Source: Lacipirellula parvula (lineage in GTDB: Bacteria > Planctomycetota > Planctomycetia > Pirellulales > Lacipirellulaceae). Taken from it: a stretch of DNA of 64,000 nucleotides. The notes below the pieces were generated by a model, which was not told the DNA's origin, did not search any database, and saw nothing but the letters and a program-made list of their open reading frames with translations. This document shows positions 17,901 to 26,135 of the stretch, piece after piece. Both the position numbers and the translations under genes were made by a program. Positions within the stretch are counted from its first letter, which is position 1; every line of letters begins with the position of its first letter. Location of the stretch: assembly GCF_009177095.1 (NCBI RefSeq), contig NZ_AP021861.1, positions 682,001 to 746,000 on the forward strand, in the 5' to 3' direction.

Positions 17901-18587
17901 TTATTTAACCGTCGTGTCGGCAGGCTGAGTTGCGATGCTAGCGGCCGGCGCCGGCCCGGCGATGCGGTCTGCGTATTGACGCCATGCTTGCACGTCGTTG
18001 CCGAGGTCTTCGTCGGAGACTTTCTTCATGGCCTCGACGCCAGCATACTGCATCGCGGGGTCGCGATCTTTGAGCGCCGCGGCAAGGCTGGCGATGCTTT
18101 CTTTCGTTTTCATCGCGCCCAGGGCGTCGACGGCCGCCAGGCGAACGTCGAGATCGGCGTCCTTGGCGACAAGGTTGCCTAGCGGGGCGATCGCCTTCGG
18201 TTCCTTGCGTTTGCCGAGTTCGCGGCAGCAAGTGACTTTGACGTCGCGGTCTTCGTCGTTGAGGCCGGCGATGAGCATCGCGCTGGCCATCGGCGTCTCA
18301 AAATCGGCGACGGTTTCTTGGATCGCGCGGCGAACGATTGGATCGGGCTCTGTGCGGATCTGCAGGGCAAGCTGCTCGCAAGCCTTCGTCTGAGCTTCGC
18401 TATCGCCATCTTTCGCGCGGGGGCCCATCTCGCGGATCGACGCCGCCCGCATGCCGGGAGTGATAATCGTCGTGTTTTCTTTCGGATCCCACGGCCAAAG
18501 CATGCAACCCGGCGTCGACGCTAGCAGCGCGACGAGAGCCGCGTGCGGGGCTGCCGCGCGGAGAGTCGTCAGAAGTCTCGTCGACAT
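17901..18587 (-). CDS. HEAT-repeat lipoprotein
   Basis: 228 residues. The N-terminus is a lipoprotein signal (ALVALLASTPGC, Cys at about residue 28). The mature part is made of four or five HEAT/PBS-lyase-like helical repeats, for example DPIVRRAIQETVADFETPMA, DRDVKVTCCRELGKRKEPKA, DLDVRLAAVDALGAMKTKES and DPAMQYAGVEAMKKVSDEDL. Such repeats mediate protein-protein contacts; here the protein would be anchored to a membrane. The start was chosen at ATG 18587 because it gives the lipoprotein signal, while the frame extends further upstream. Partner unknown. It ends with two close stop codons (TAAATAA). Confidence 0.82.
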   Translation of the reverse strand: MSTRLLTTLRAAAPHAALVALLASTPGCMLWPWDPKENTTIITPGMRAASIREMGPRAKDGDSEAQTKACEQLALQIRTEPDPIVRRAIQETVADFETPMASAMLIAGLNDEDRDVKVTCCRELGKRKEPKAIAPLGNLVAKDADLDVRLAAVDALGAMKTKESIASLAAALKDRDPAMQYAGVEAMKKVSDEDLGNDVQAWRQYADRIAGPAPAASIATQPADTTVK

Positions 18588-18792
18588 GGTAGATCGGCGT
18601 GCTTCGGGCATGGTTGGCTGGAGCGAAAGCGGCGTTTTGGTACGAGCGGGCGGACCGTAACAAAACCGCGAAAGCGTCGCCAGGGCAGGTTGAGTGCGGC
18701 GCGCTGACCCACCCCTGCTGCTATCGCCATGCAACGCATTGCCGGCTGCCGCCCCACAACGCCCATTTAGCCTCGTCGCTCGCGGCGGGCAT

Positions 18793-20010
18793 TTACGCCC
18801 CAAGTGCCTGATCCAAATCGGCGATGAGATCGCGCACATCCTCAATCCCGCACGAGTAACGCACCAGCGTTTCCGGAATGCCGAGCGCCGCGCGCTGCTC
18901 AGCGGTCAGCTCAACGTGAGAGCCAGTCGCCGGCGGAGCGACGACTGTTTCGACGGCGCCGAGATTCGCGGCACGGTGCGCCAGCTGCAGTCGTGGCAGG
19001 AACCGCTTCACGGCGTCGAATTCGCCATGCAACTGAAAGCTCAGCACGCCGCCAAATCCGCCCGTCATCTGTCGCTTGGCGACGTCGTGGTTCGGATGGT
19101 CTTCGAGGCCAGGGTAGAACACTTGAGCGACGCGCGGGTGCTGCTGCAAATGCCGCGCGACGGTGAGGGCGTTGAAATTCTGCCGCTCGACGCGGAGCGC
19201 CAGCGTCTTCATGCCGCGCAGCAGCAGATACGCCGCTTCTGGGTGGAGCGTCGCTCCGGTGATCTCGCGGCGTTGGTAAACGCTGCGGACAAGTTCCGCG
19301 TCGCCCGCCAGCACGCCGCCGAGCGCGTCGGCATGCCCTCCCAAAAACTTCGTGGCGCTATGGATCACTAAGTCGGCGCCAAGCTGCAGCGGCTGCTGAT
19401 TGATCGGCGTCGCGAAGGTATTGTCGACGACGACAATCGCTCCGCGCTCGTGCGCCCGCTGGGCGAGCCGCGCGAGATCGAGCACCTTACAGGTCGGGTT
19501 CGTGGGCGTCTCGAGATAGAGCACCCGCAACCCTCCATCGATCGCCCGTTCGATCGCTTCCGCATCCTCGGTTTGGCAGAGCTCGACGACGACGCCGACT
19601 CGGGGCAAGAATTCGCTGAAGAGTCGGTTGGTGCCGCCGTAGGTGTCGACGACCGAAACGACGCGATCGCCCGGCGCCAGTAGCGTGAAGAGCGTGTCAC
19701 TGATCGCGGCCATGCCGGTGGCGAAGCTTGTCGCCGCCGCGGCCCCTTCGAGCAGACGGACTTTTTCCTCAAACACCTGCACGGTGGGGTTGGTGTTCCG
19801 TCCGTAGATGTGGCCCGGCGTTTCGCCGAGGGCGACGCTCCGCCATTCGTCGCAATCGCCGTAGCCAAACGAGACGCTGTTGACGACCGGCGTCTGAGTC
19901 GCACGTTGCCAGGTCGTGCCCCCCTCCCCTCCCCAGATGGCTTGCGTCGCGCGTTGAGCGGAGGCGAGTGGATTTGGTTGGTCGGCGGGTGGCTGCGGCG
20001 AATGGCTCAC
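18793..20010 (-). CDS. Cys/Met metabolism PLP-dependent enzyme (cystathionine gamma-synthase-like)
   Basis: 405 residues, the normal length of the family. The PLP lysine is in VIHSATKFLGGHAD, with the upstream VVDNTFATP and the phosphate-holding SFATGMAAI region. The early YGRNTNPT motif is typical of cystathionine gamma-synthase, cystathionine lyase and O-acetylhomoserine sulfhydrylase. The sequence alone does not separate these three. The C-terminal VETVVAPPATGSHVELTAEQRAALGIPETLVRYSCGIED fits a synthase or sulfhydrylase. It probably takes part in methionine or cysteine synthesis in the cytoplasm. It starts with GTG at 20010, with AGGAA about 13 bases upstream. No neighbouring gene belongs to the same pathway. 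Confidence 0.88.
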   Translation of the reverse strand: MSHSPQPPADQPNPLASAQRATQAIWGGEGGTTWQRATQTPVVNSVSFGYGDCDEWRSVALGETPGHIYGRNTNPTVQVFEEKVRLLEGAAAATSFATGMAAISDTLFTLLAPGDRVVSVVDTYGGTNRLFSEFLPRVGVVVELCQTEDAEAIERAIDGGLRVLYLETPTNPTCKVLDLARLAQRAHERGAIVVVDNTFATPINQQPLQLGADLVIHSATKFLGGHADALGGVLAGDAELVRSVYQRREITGATLHPEAAYLLLRGMKTLALRVERQNFNALTVARHLQQHPRVAQVFYPGLEDHPNHDVAKRQMTGGFGGVLSFQLHGEFDAVKRFLPRLQLAHRAANLGAVETVVAPPATGSHVELTAEQRAALGIPETLVRYSCGIEDVRDLIADLDQALGA

Positions 20011-20276
20011 GGCGGCAGAATTCCTGGGCGATCGTTTGGCAAGGGAAGGTCAGCATTGGCCGGCAAACGATCTGCAGGCGTGCAGACAATTTAAGCGACG
20101 GCCAGGATCCCATGAAGTGGGCCGCAGGTGCGGGTGGGCGTAAGTCGAGGCCTGCAAACGGGACGGGCGAGGAAAGAACGGCGCCGCCAGCATTCCAGAT
20201 GCCGACGCATGTATCTGGACGGGGAACTCGCTAGAATCAGACGGCACGGAATCGTTTTCGCGTTGGAGAAGCAGAG

Positions 20277-22934
20277 ATGAGGAGTGAGAGCCGTCGAACG
20301 TCGAGCGCTAGTGCTGCGCTATGCCGATGTTGGCTGCTCCTGCTCTTGATCTTCGCTCCCGTGGCGTCGCTTGCCGGCTGCGGCGGGTGCAGTCAGCAAA
20401 CCCCGGCCCAGCAAGCGGCCGAACGCAAAGCTCGCGAGCTCAAAGAAATCGAGGAAGCGAAGAAGCGGCTCGAAGAGGAACGCAAGAGCAAGCCGTTCAT
20501 CGTCGGACATCTGACGCCCCTGTTGAGCGAGAATCTCATCGAGGCGGAAGCGGGCGTCTCGCTGCGATTGGCGAAGCCGGGACACTGGGCGACGACGGTT
20601 CAGCCGATGAAGGCGAACCTTGGCGACTTCGAGGGACGCATCACCGTCGCCGCCGTCGATGCCCGCGGCAACCCTCTGCCGATTCCCCACACCTCGTACG
20701 AGATGACCTCAAGTCGCCCCGCCGTGCTCGCGAAGGGAATCTCGAAGCGCGTAGAGAACGAACTGCTCGTCCCCAGTGCCGTCGAGAAGTTGAACGTTTC
20801 CTCGGAGCTGATCAACGCCGGCGGCAGCATTGCCGACGCGCCGGCGACCGAAGCGTGGACGCTGATGCCGTCGCATCAGTATTTCCTCATGGTGCTCGCC
20901 CGCGAGCCAACGCGATATGCGTTCCTGAAAGTCACTGACTCGGTGCAAGCTCCTTACGAAGACATCAACGGCACGGAGTTGCCTCACTACCGCGTCGTGC
21001 TCGCCGACGGTAACAAGCCGCTGCCGTTGCCGCCGAACGTGCTGACGTGGACGAGCGTCGCTTACGTCGTGTGGGATGAGGTGAATCTCGACCAACTCGA
21101 TCCCTCGCAGCGCGAGGCGCTCGTCGATTGGATTCACTGGGGGGGCCGGCTGATCATCAACGGCCCCGATTCGCTCGACGCGCTGCGGGGAAGTTTTCTG
21201 AAAGAATATCTTCCGGCGGATGCGGGCGAGCGGACGACGTTCGATCTGCAGTCGCTGGAAGAGTTCTCCACTGGCTGGGGCGCGCGAGCGAACGGCAAGC
21301 CGACGGCGGCGATCTCCGTCACGCGGCCGTGGTCGGGCGTCGAGTTGCAACCACGGCCCGGCGCCAAGGCGTTGCCATTCGCCGACAAGTTGTTCTACGA
21401 GCGTTCGGTTGGCGCGGGGAGCATCGTCGTCTCTGCGGTGCAACTGGCGGAGCGCGACCTGGTGAACTGGCCTGGATTCGACGGCTTCTTGAACGGCGCC
21501 CTGCTCCGCCGCCCGCCGCGAGAATTCAGCGTGGAGGAGGGTGGCGCTTGGACGGGGTTGCAAACGCGTTGGGCTGGCGCTCGCGACCGCGTCCGCGACG
21601 CTCACTTCACGACGCCGCTGCGGTGGTTCGCCCGTGACGCCGCGACGAAGGCGAACGCTCGCAACGTTTCCGGCCCCGTCGATAGCTCTGCGAACGCACA
21701 ATTTACCTACCCAATGAACGCCCAATTCGCCGAGACGCGGCTCGAGGTCGATCGCGCGGGCGGGCTCGGCGATTGGGATGAGTTTGGTCCCGTGGCCACT
21801 GCCGGCCGAGACTCGTTGGTCGAAGCCGCTGGCGTCCGCGTGCCGGCCGCCAGTTTCGTGCTCATCTGCCTGGCGATTTACCTGGTTGTGCTTGTGCCGC
21901 TCAATTGGATGGTCTTCTACGCGCTGGGCCGCGTCGAGTGGGCTTGGATCAGTGCACCGCTCATTGCGTTGGTCGGCACGCTCGCTGTCGTCCGGCAGGC
22001 GCAGCTTGATATTGGCTTCGTCCGTTCGCAAACCGAGATCGCAGTGATGGAACTGCAGGGCGATTTGCCGCGCGGGCACTTAACACGCTTCACCGCGATC
22101 TATTCGTCGCTCTCCGATACATACGATTTGGAGTTTGAGAACAGCTCAGCCGTCGCCTCGCCGTTTCCACGCGACGATCGTTGGAATCCCGCGATCGGCG
22201 ATGTGTTGTCGACCGTTGCGTTCGAGAAGTACGACCAGCCGCGGTTGCGCGGCGTCGAAGTTTCTTCCGCGACGACGCAGATGATCCACAGCGAACAGAT
22301 GTTGCCGCTCGACGGCCCGATTCGGCTTTCGTCGCAAAGCAACAATCCGCGCCTGCTGCAGGTCGACAATAAGTCGGGCTTCGATTTGACGGACGTGGCG
22401 ATTGTCTTCCGCGATGGTTCTACCGCCGTGGAGCCTGCCGCATCAGATTCTGCCGCAGAAGCGCAGCGGAAGAGTTGGAGCAAGCTAAAAGGCTTTTGGA
22501 TCGGCGACTTGGCGAGCGGCGACGGCCGGTTGCTGCAGAAGCTTGAAACGCTGTCGGTGGCCGAAGGCGAGCTGCCGTTCGCCGAAGAGCGGGCGGCCGC
22601 GAACGAACTGACGAGCCGCAAACCACTAAACGTCGACCCGCTGCTGCGACTGGCGTTCTGGTTCCCGCAGCTTGACGACCCGATCCACGGGGCTCGCGAC
22701 GAGTACCGCCTGATCGGTCGCATTAATAAGGTCCTGCCCGGCAGCGTCGTTTCGCCGAGTGCCTCGCAATCGACTGGTTCGACAGTGGTGATCGCCCACC
22801 TCCGCTTGGGAGAAGCCGCCGCCGCCGAACCCGACCGCAACAGCCCCCGCGACGTGCAGCCGGCTGGGCAAAAGAATGCTTATGAGGAAGAGCCGCCTAC
22901 TGAGGATCCTCCGGCAGAAGAACAGGAACAATAG
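20277..22934 (+). CDS. Large lipoprotein/membrane protein upstream of an ABC ATPase
   Basis: 885 residues. It begins with a signal having a lipobox (VASLAGC, Cys at about 35), then a charged helical segment rich in Lys and Glu. Two transmembrane helices lie at about residues 524-545 (VLICLAIYLVVLVPLNWMVF) and 553-572. The part before the helices contains a region (VAYVVWDEVNLDQL to WGGRLIINGPDSL) like the class I glutamine amidotransferase-like sensor domain of planctomycete ABC-associated membrane proteins. The last 300 residues are probably outside the membrane. The next gene encodes an ABC ATPase, so a role as a regulatory or accessory subunit of an ABC transporter is likely. Family function unknown. 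Confidence 0.75.
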   Translation: MRSESRRTSSASAALCRCWLLLLLIFAPVASLAGCGGCSQQTPAQQAAERKARELKEIEEAKKRLEEERKSKPFIVGHLTPLLSENLIEAEAGVSLRLAKPGHWATTVQPMKANLGDFEGRITVAAVDARGNPLPIPHTSYEMTSSRPAVLAKGISKRVENELLVPSAVEKLNVSSELINAGGSIADAPATEAWTLMPSHQYFLMVLAREPTRYAFLKVTDSVQAPYEDINGTELPHYRVVLADGNKPLPLPPNVLTWTSVAYVVWDEVNLDQLDPSQREALVDWIHWGGRLIINGPDSLDALRGSFLKEYLPADAGERTTFDLQSLEEFSTGWGARANGKPTAAISVTRPWSGVELQPRPGAKALPFADKLFYERSVGAGSIVVSAVQLAERDLVNWPGFDGFLNGALLRRPPREFSVEEGGAWTGLQTRWAGARDRVRDAHFTTPLRWFARDAATKANARNVSGPVDSSANAQFTYPMNAQFAETRLEVDRAGGLGDWDEFGPVATAGRDSLVEAAGVRVPAASFVLICLAIYLVVLVPLNWMVFYALGRVEWAWISAPLIALVGTLAVVRQAQLDIGFVRSQTEIAVMELQGDLPRGHLTRFTAIYSSLSDTYDLEFENSSAVASPFPRDDRWNPAIGDVLSTVAFEKYDQPRLRGVEVSSATTQMIHSEQMLPLDGPIRLSSQSNNPRLLQVDNKSGFDLTDVAIVFRDGSTAVEPAASDSAAEAQRKSWSKLKGFWIGDLASGDGRLLQKLETLSVAEGELPFAEERAAANELTSRKPLNVDPLLRLAFWFPQLDDPIHGARDEYRLIGRINKVLPGSVVSPSASQSTGSTVVIAHLRLGEAAAAEPDRNSPRDVQPAGQKNAYEEEPPTEDPPAEEQEQ

Positions 22935-22941
22935 CGAGGCC

Positions 22942-23017
22942 GTCAGTTGTCCGTGGTCAGTTGTCAGTTGCTTGGGACTTGGACTCGCGAAGAAACAACT
23001 GACAACGGACAACTGAC
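22942..23017. repeat. Inverted repeat of GTCAGTTGTC words
   Basis: GTCAGTTGTCCGTGGTCAGTTG (22942-22963) pairs with CAACTGACAACGGACAACTGAC (22996-23017) with one mismatch. It sits between two genes of one apparent operon, only 17 bases before the ABC ATPase start, so a hairpin here could modulate expression of the second gene. Confidence 0.7.
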
Positions 23018-23033
23018 GACGGACCATCTTCAC

Positions 23034-23960
23034 ATGATCGAACTAAAAAACTTCGGCAAGCAATACGGCGACTTCACCGCCGTCGAGAACCTCAATCTCA
23101 AAATTGAGGCGGGGGAAATGTTCGGCTTCATCGGGCCGAACGGCGCCGGGAAGAGCACGACGATTCGCTTCCTCGCGACGCTGCTCAAGGCGAGCCATGG
23201 CGAGGGGACCGTCAACGGCCACAGCGTGACGAAAGACCCGATCGCCGTGCGGCGGAGCGTCGGCTACATGCCCGACAACTTCGGCGTTTACGACGGCATG
23301 AAGGTCTGGGAGTTTCTCGACTTCTTCGCCGTCGCCTACCAGGTGCCGAAGTCGCGCCGCAAGGCGGTGCTAACCGACGTGCTCGAACTGCTGGACCTCA
23401 CGCACAAGCGGGACGACTTCGTCAACGGCCTGTCGCGCGGTATGAAGCAACGGCTCTGCCTCGCGAAGACGCTCGTGCACGATCCACCTGTACTGATTCT
23501 CGACGAGCCGTCGAGCGGCCTTGACCCGCGGGCTCGCTTGGAAGTGAAGGCGTTGCTCAAAGAATTGCGGCGGATGGGCAAGACGATCCTCATTTCTAGC
23601 CATATCCTCACCGAACTCGCCGACTGCTGCACGTCGATCGGCATCATCGAACGCGGTCAGTTGCTGCTCCACGGGCCAATTGAAAAGGTCTACCGCCAGA
23701 TCCAGCGCAACCGCACGCTCGAGGTCCGCTTCTCCGGCGACCCCGCGGCCGGAGTGAGCTTGATTCGCAGCGATCCGAAGGTGCGGCAGGTGATCGAGGA
23801 TACGCGCAGCTGCACGGTGGAACTCGACGGCGGCGACGACGACGTCCAGCGGCTGCTGCGTCAGCTCGCGCTCGCCGAGTGCGGGCTCGTGTCGTTCGCC
23901 GACAAAGAGCCGACGCTGGAAGACGTGTTCATGCTCGTCACCAAAGGTCTGGTGACTTAA
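23034..23960 (+). CDS. ABC transporter ATP-binding protein
   Basis: 308 residues. Walker A is GPNGAGKST (about 38-46), the signature is LSRGMKQR, Walker B is LILDEPSSGLDP, and the switch His is in ILISSHILTEL. The ATPase domain spans about residues 1-220. The C-terminal 85 residues are the extension found in ATPases of the ABC-2 export or NatA/CcmA type. It powers export or membrane remodelling together with a membrane subunit. No classical ABC-2 permease is seen, and the upstream large membrane protein may be the partner. The start is ATG 23034; an in-frame region upstream overlaps a long inverted repeat and is unlikely to be coding. Confidence 0.9.
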   Translation: MIELKNFGKQYGDFTAVENLNLKIEAGEMFGFIGPNGAGKSTTIRFLATLLKASHGEGTVNGHSVTKDPIAVRRSVGYMPDNFGVYDGMKVWEFLDFFAVAYQVPKSRRKAVLTDVLELLDLTHKRDDFVNGLSRGMKQRLCLAKTLVHDPPVLILDEPSSGLDPRARLEVKALLKELRRMGKTILISSHILTELADCCTSIGIIERGQLLLHGPIEKVYRQIQRNRTLEVRFSGDPAAGVSLIRSDPKVRQVIEDTRSCTVELDGGDDDVQRLLRQLALAECGLVSFADKEPTLEDVFMLVTKGLVT

Positions 23961-23973
23961 CAAGGGGCATGAA

Positions 23974-24065
23974 AGCCACCGGCTCCGCCGGTGGACGAAG
24001 TGCCCCACAGCGTAGCGTGCTCGCGAGCCTTGCCTCTGTTCCGTCCACCGGCTCCGCCGGTGGCT
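23974..24065. terminator. Inverted repeat of the AGCCACCGGC family (copy 2), between convergent genes
   Basis: The left arm (23974-23997) and right arm (24042-24065) each form their own hairpin (CCACCGGC-TCC-GCCGGTGG), and they can also pair with each other. It lies between the convergent ABC ATPase gene and mobB, ending two bases from the mobB stop codon. This suits a bidirectional terminator. The same family is at 15264-15338. Confidence 0.65.
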
Positions 24066-24066
24066 T

Positions 24067-24585
24067 TTAAGTGATCCCAGCCAACTCGCGTACCTTTGCG
24101 GCAATCGCCGCGATATCGCTGCGCGGCACGCGCGGAATCGGCAAGTCAATCGCGTCGTCGCTCACAATCGCCCGGATCTGCGGATCGTGCGGCGCCATCG
24201 GCTCTGAACCGACTACGGCTCGCCAAACCTCGATCTTCGTTCCCTCGCAGGTCGTGTCTCCTTCGACGAGCACAAGATCGCAGCCGGCGAAGTGGGGCGC
24301 AAATTCCGCGTATCGATCGTAGGTTCCCTTTGCAGCCGCTTCCTCGCGCGGCCGCTCCGGCGGCCAGAAGACGGCGTTCATCGACCGCGACAAGATCGCC
24401 GAAACGCAGGCCCCTGCTTCGCGATGCCGGTGCGAATCTTTTCCTGGCGTATCGAGTTCATGCGCGTGATGCGTGTGTTTGATCGTGCCGACCCGCAGCC
24501 CGCACGCCGTGAGATGGGCGACGAGCTCGACCATCAGCGTCGTCTTACCGTTGTTCTTGCGGCCAAGGATATGGATGCGCTTCAT
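24067..24585 (-). CDS. mobB: Molybdopterin-guanine dinucleotide biosynthesis protein B
   Basis: 172 residues. The P-loop is GRKNNGKTT (8-16), close to the N-terminus as in MobB. It is followed by GLRVGTIKHTHH, the segment HELDTPGKDSHRHREAGA typical of this family, and the Walker B-like DLVLVEGDTTCEGTKIEVWR. MobB is a GTP-binding accessory factor that helps attach GMP to molybdenum cofactor. No other molybdenum cofactor gene is near, so its partner MobA must be elsewhere. It is transcribed divergently from the AAA ATPase operon across about 200 bases. Confidence 0.9.
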   Translation of the reverse strand: MKRIHILGRKNNGKTTLMVELVAHLTACGLRVGTIKHTHHAHELDTPGKDSHRHREAGACVSAILSRSMNAVFWPPERPREEAAAKGTYDRYAEFAPHFAGCDLVLVEGDTTCEGTKIEVWRAVVGSEPMAPHDPQIRAIVSDDAIDLPIPRVPRSDIAAIAAKVRELAGIT

Positions 24586-24790
24586 CGATCGAAATAGCGA
24601 AATTTGCAGAGAGGATCAGCGATTGCGGATTGCCGGGAGGCTCGTTTTGCGGGCGATTTGCTGCGATCGGTCGGGTTGACGCGATTGTGCGGGCACGCCT
24701 CAAGATAAGCGTCGCGGCTCCCCTACGGTATTCCACTTGTAACCTAAGTTTACATCACTGGAGATTGTTGCTCCCCCTGGCGGACATCGT

Positions 24791-26113
24791 ATGCGCGCAA
24801 GCACCCTGGAACCACCCAAAGACGACCTGCTCGAGTCGCTGCTAGGCGGCGATGCGTACCGACCTCCCGAGCCGCAAACGCTCGAGGAAACGGGCCTATC
24901 GCCCGTGGTGATTGAGACGCTCATCCTGAAGTATTTGCTGCAGGTCGGCTCGGCCTCGGGCCGCGAGATCGCCGCCCGCATTTGCCTGCCGTTCCGTCTG
25001 CTGGAAGAGCTGCTGCTTAGCCTCCGCAGTCGGCAAATGGTGGTTCACAAAGGCCAGTCGCAATTGAGCGACTACTACTACGCCCTCACCGACGTCGCTC
25101 AGGAGCGTGCTCGCGTGGCGGCTGCGGCCTGCGCTTACGTCGGCCCGGCGCCAGTGCCGCTCGACGACTACATCATGTCGGTCGAGGCCCAAACGATTCG
25201 CGCTGAAGCGGTCCGCCGTCGCGACGTCGAACAGGCCTTCGGCGACGTCTCGGTCGACGGCCCGACGATGGAACTCCTGGGGCCCGCGATCAACTCCGGA
25301 GCCGGCCTGTTCCTCTACGGCTTCCCCGGCAACGGTAAGACGACGATCGCCAAGCGGATCACGCGCTGCTTCGGCCAGCACATGTGGATTCCGCAGACGA
25401 TCGTTGAGGATGGCCAGATCGTCAAGTTGTATGACGCAGCGTTCCACGAAGCGGTGCGGACGACCGAGTCGAATATCATCAAAGTCGCTGCTCACGATCA
25501 ACGGTGGATCAAAATTCGCCGCCCCACGGTCGTCGTCGGCGGCGAGTTGACGATGGACAGCCTCGAAATTCGTCACGACGCGAACACCAACGTCAGCGAA
25601 GCGTCGCTGCAAATGAAGAGCAACGGCGGCTGCTTGCTGATCGACGACTTCGGTCGGCAGCGGATCGAGCCTGCGGCGCTCCTTAATCGCTGGATCGTCC
25701 CGCTCGAAAATCGACACGACTACCTGACGCTCGCCACTGGCAAGAAGATCCAAGTTCCGTTCGATCAGCTGATCATCTTTTCGACCAATCTCGAACCGAC
25801 AGATCTGGCTGACGAGGCGTTCTTGCGGCGTATTCCCTACAAGATCGAGATCGTCGACCCTTCGATCGAAGAGTTCCGCAAGCTCTTCCAGTCAGCTTGC
25901 CTGGCGATGGGCTGCCCCTATCAGCCGCAGGCGGTCGATTACCTCGTACAGACCCATTACCGGCCGTATGGCCGACCGCTCCGCCGTTGTCATGCTCGCG
26001 ACTTGCTCGCGGCGGCGGCGAATTACTGTGTGTTCAACGACACGCCGATGCAGTTGACGCCGCAGCTGCTCGACCGCGTCGCCAAGAGTTACTTCACCGC
26101 CCTCAACGGTTAA
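24791..26113 (+). CDS. AAA-type ATPase with N-terminal winged-helix-like region
   Basis: 440 residues. Residues about 34-105 look like a winged helix (ILKYLLQVGSASGREIAARICLP ... VVHKGQSQLSDYYYALTDVAQ). The AAA module follows: Walker A GFPGNGKTT (177-185), Walker B CLLIDDFGRQ (about 279-288), sensor-like IIFSTNLEP, and an Arg-rich EAFLRRIPYKIEI segment fitting the arginine finger. A C-terminal helical lid ends at YFTALNG. It is a cytoplasmic ATPase remodelling some protein or complex; I know no tested function for this family. It is the first gene of an operon with the kinase-tubulin fusion (gap 22 bases) and the FHA-EAL gene. Start ATG at 24791, without a strong ribosome-binding site. Confidence 0.85.
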   Translation: MRASTLEPPKDDLLESLLGGDAYRPPEPQTLEETGLSPVVIETLILKYLLQVGSASGREIAARICLPFRLLEELLLSLRSRQMVVHKGQSQLSDYYYALTDVAQERARVAAAACAYVGPAPVPLDDYIMSVEAQTIRAEAVRRRDVEQAFGDVSVDGPTMELLGPAINSGAGLFLYGFPGNGKTTIAKRITRCFGQHMWIPQTIVEDGQIVKLYDAAFHEAVRTTESNIIKVAAHDQRWIKIRRPTVVVGGELTMDSLEIRHDANTNVSEASLQMKSNGGCLLIDDFGRQRIEPAALLNRWIVPLENRHDYLTLATGKKIQVPFDQLIIFSTNLEPTDLADEAFLRRIPYKIEIVDPSIEEFRKLFQSACLAMGCPYQPQAVDYLVQTHYRPYGRPLRRCHARDLLAAAANYCVFNDTPMQLTPQLLDRVAKSYFTALNG

Positions 26114-26135
26114 CCAACCACCGCTGGACGCTTTC

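Noticed and set aside
20709-22079. 456-codon minus-strand frame opposite the large membrane protein gene
   Set aside because: The protein is rich in Arg and His without structure, typical for a shadow frame in GC-rich DNA.
24067-24585. mobB as part of a molybdenum cofactor cluster
   Set aside because: No moa, moe, mobA or molybdoenzyme gene occurs nearby.
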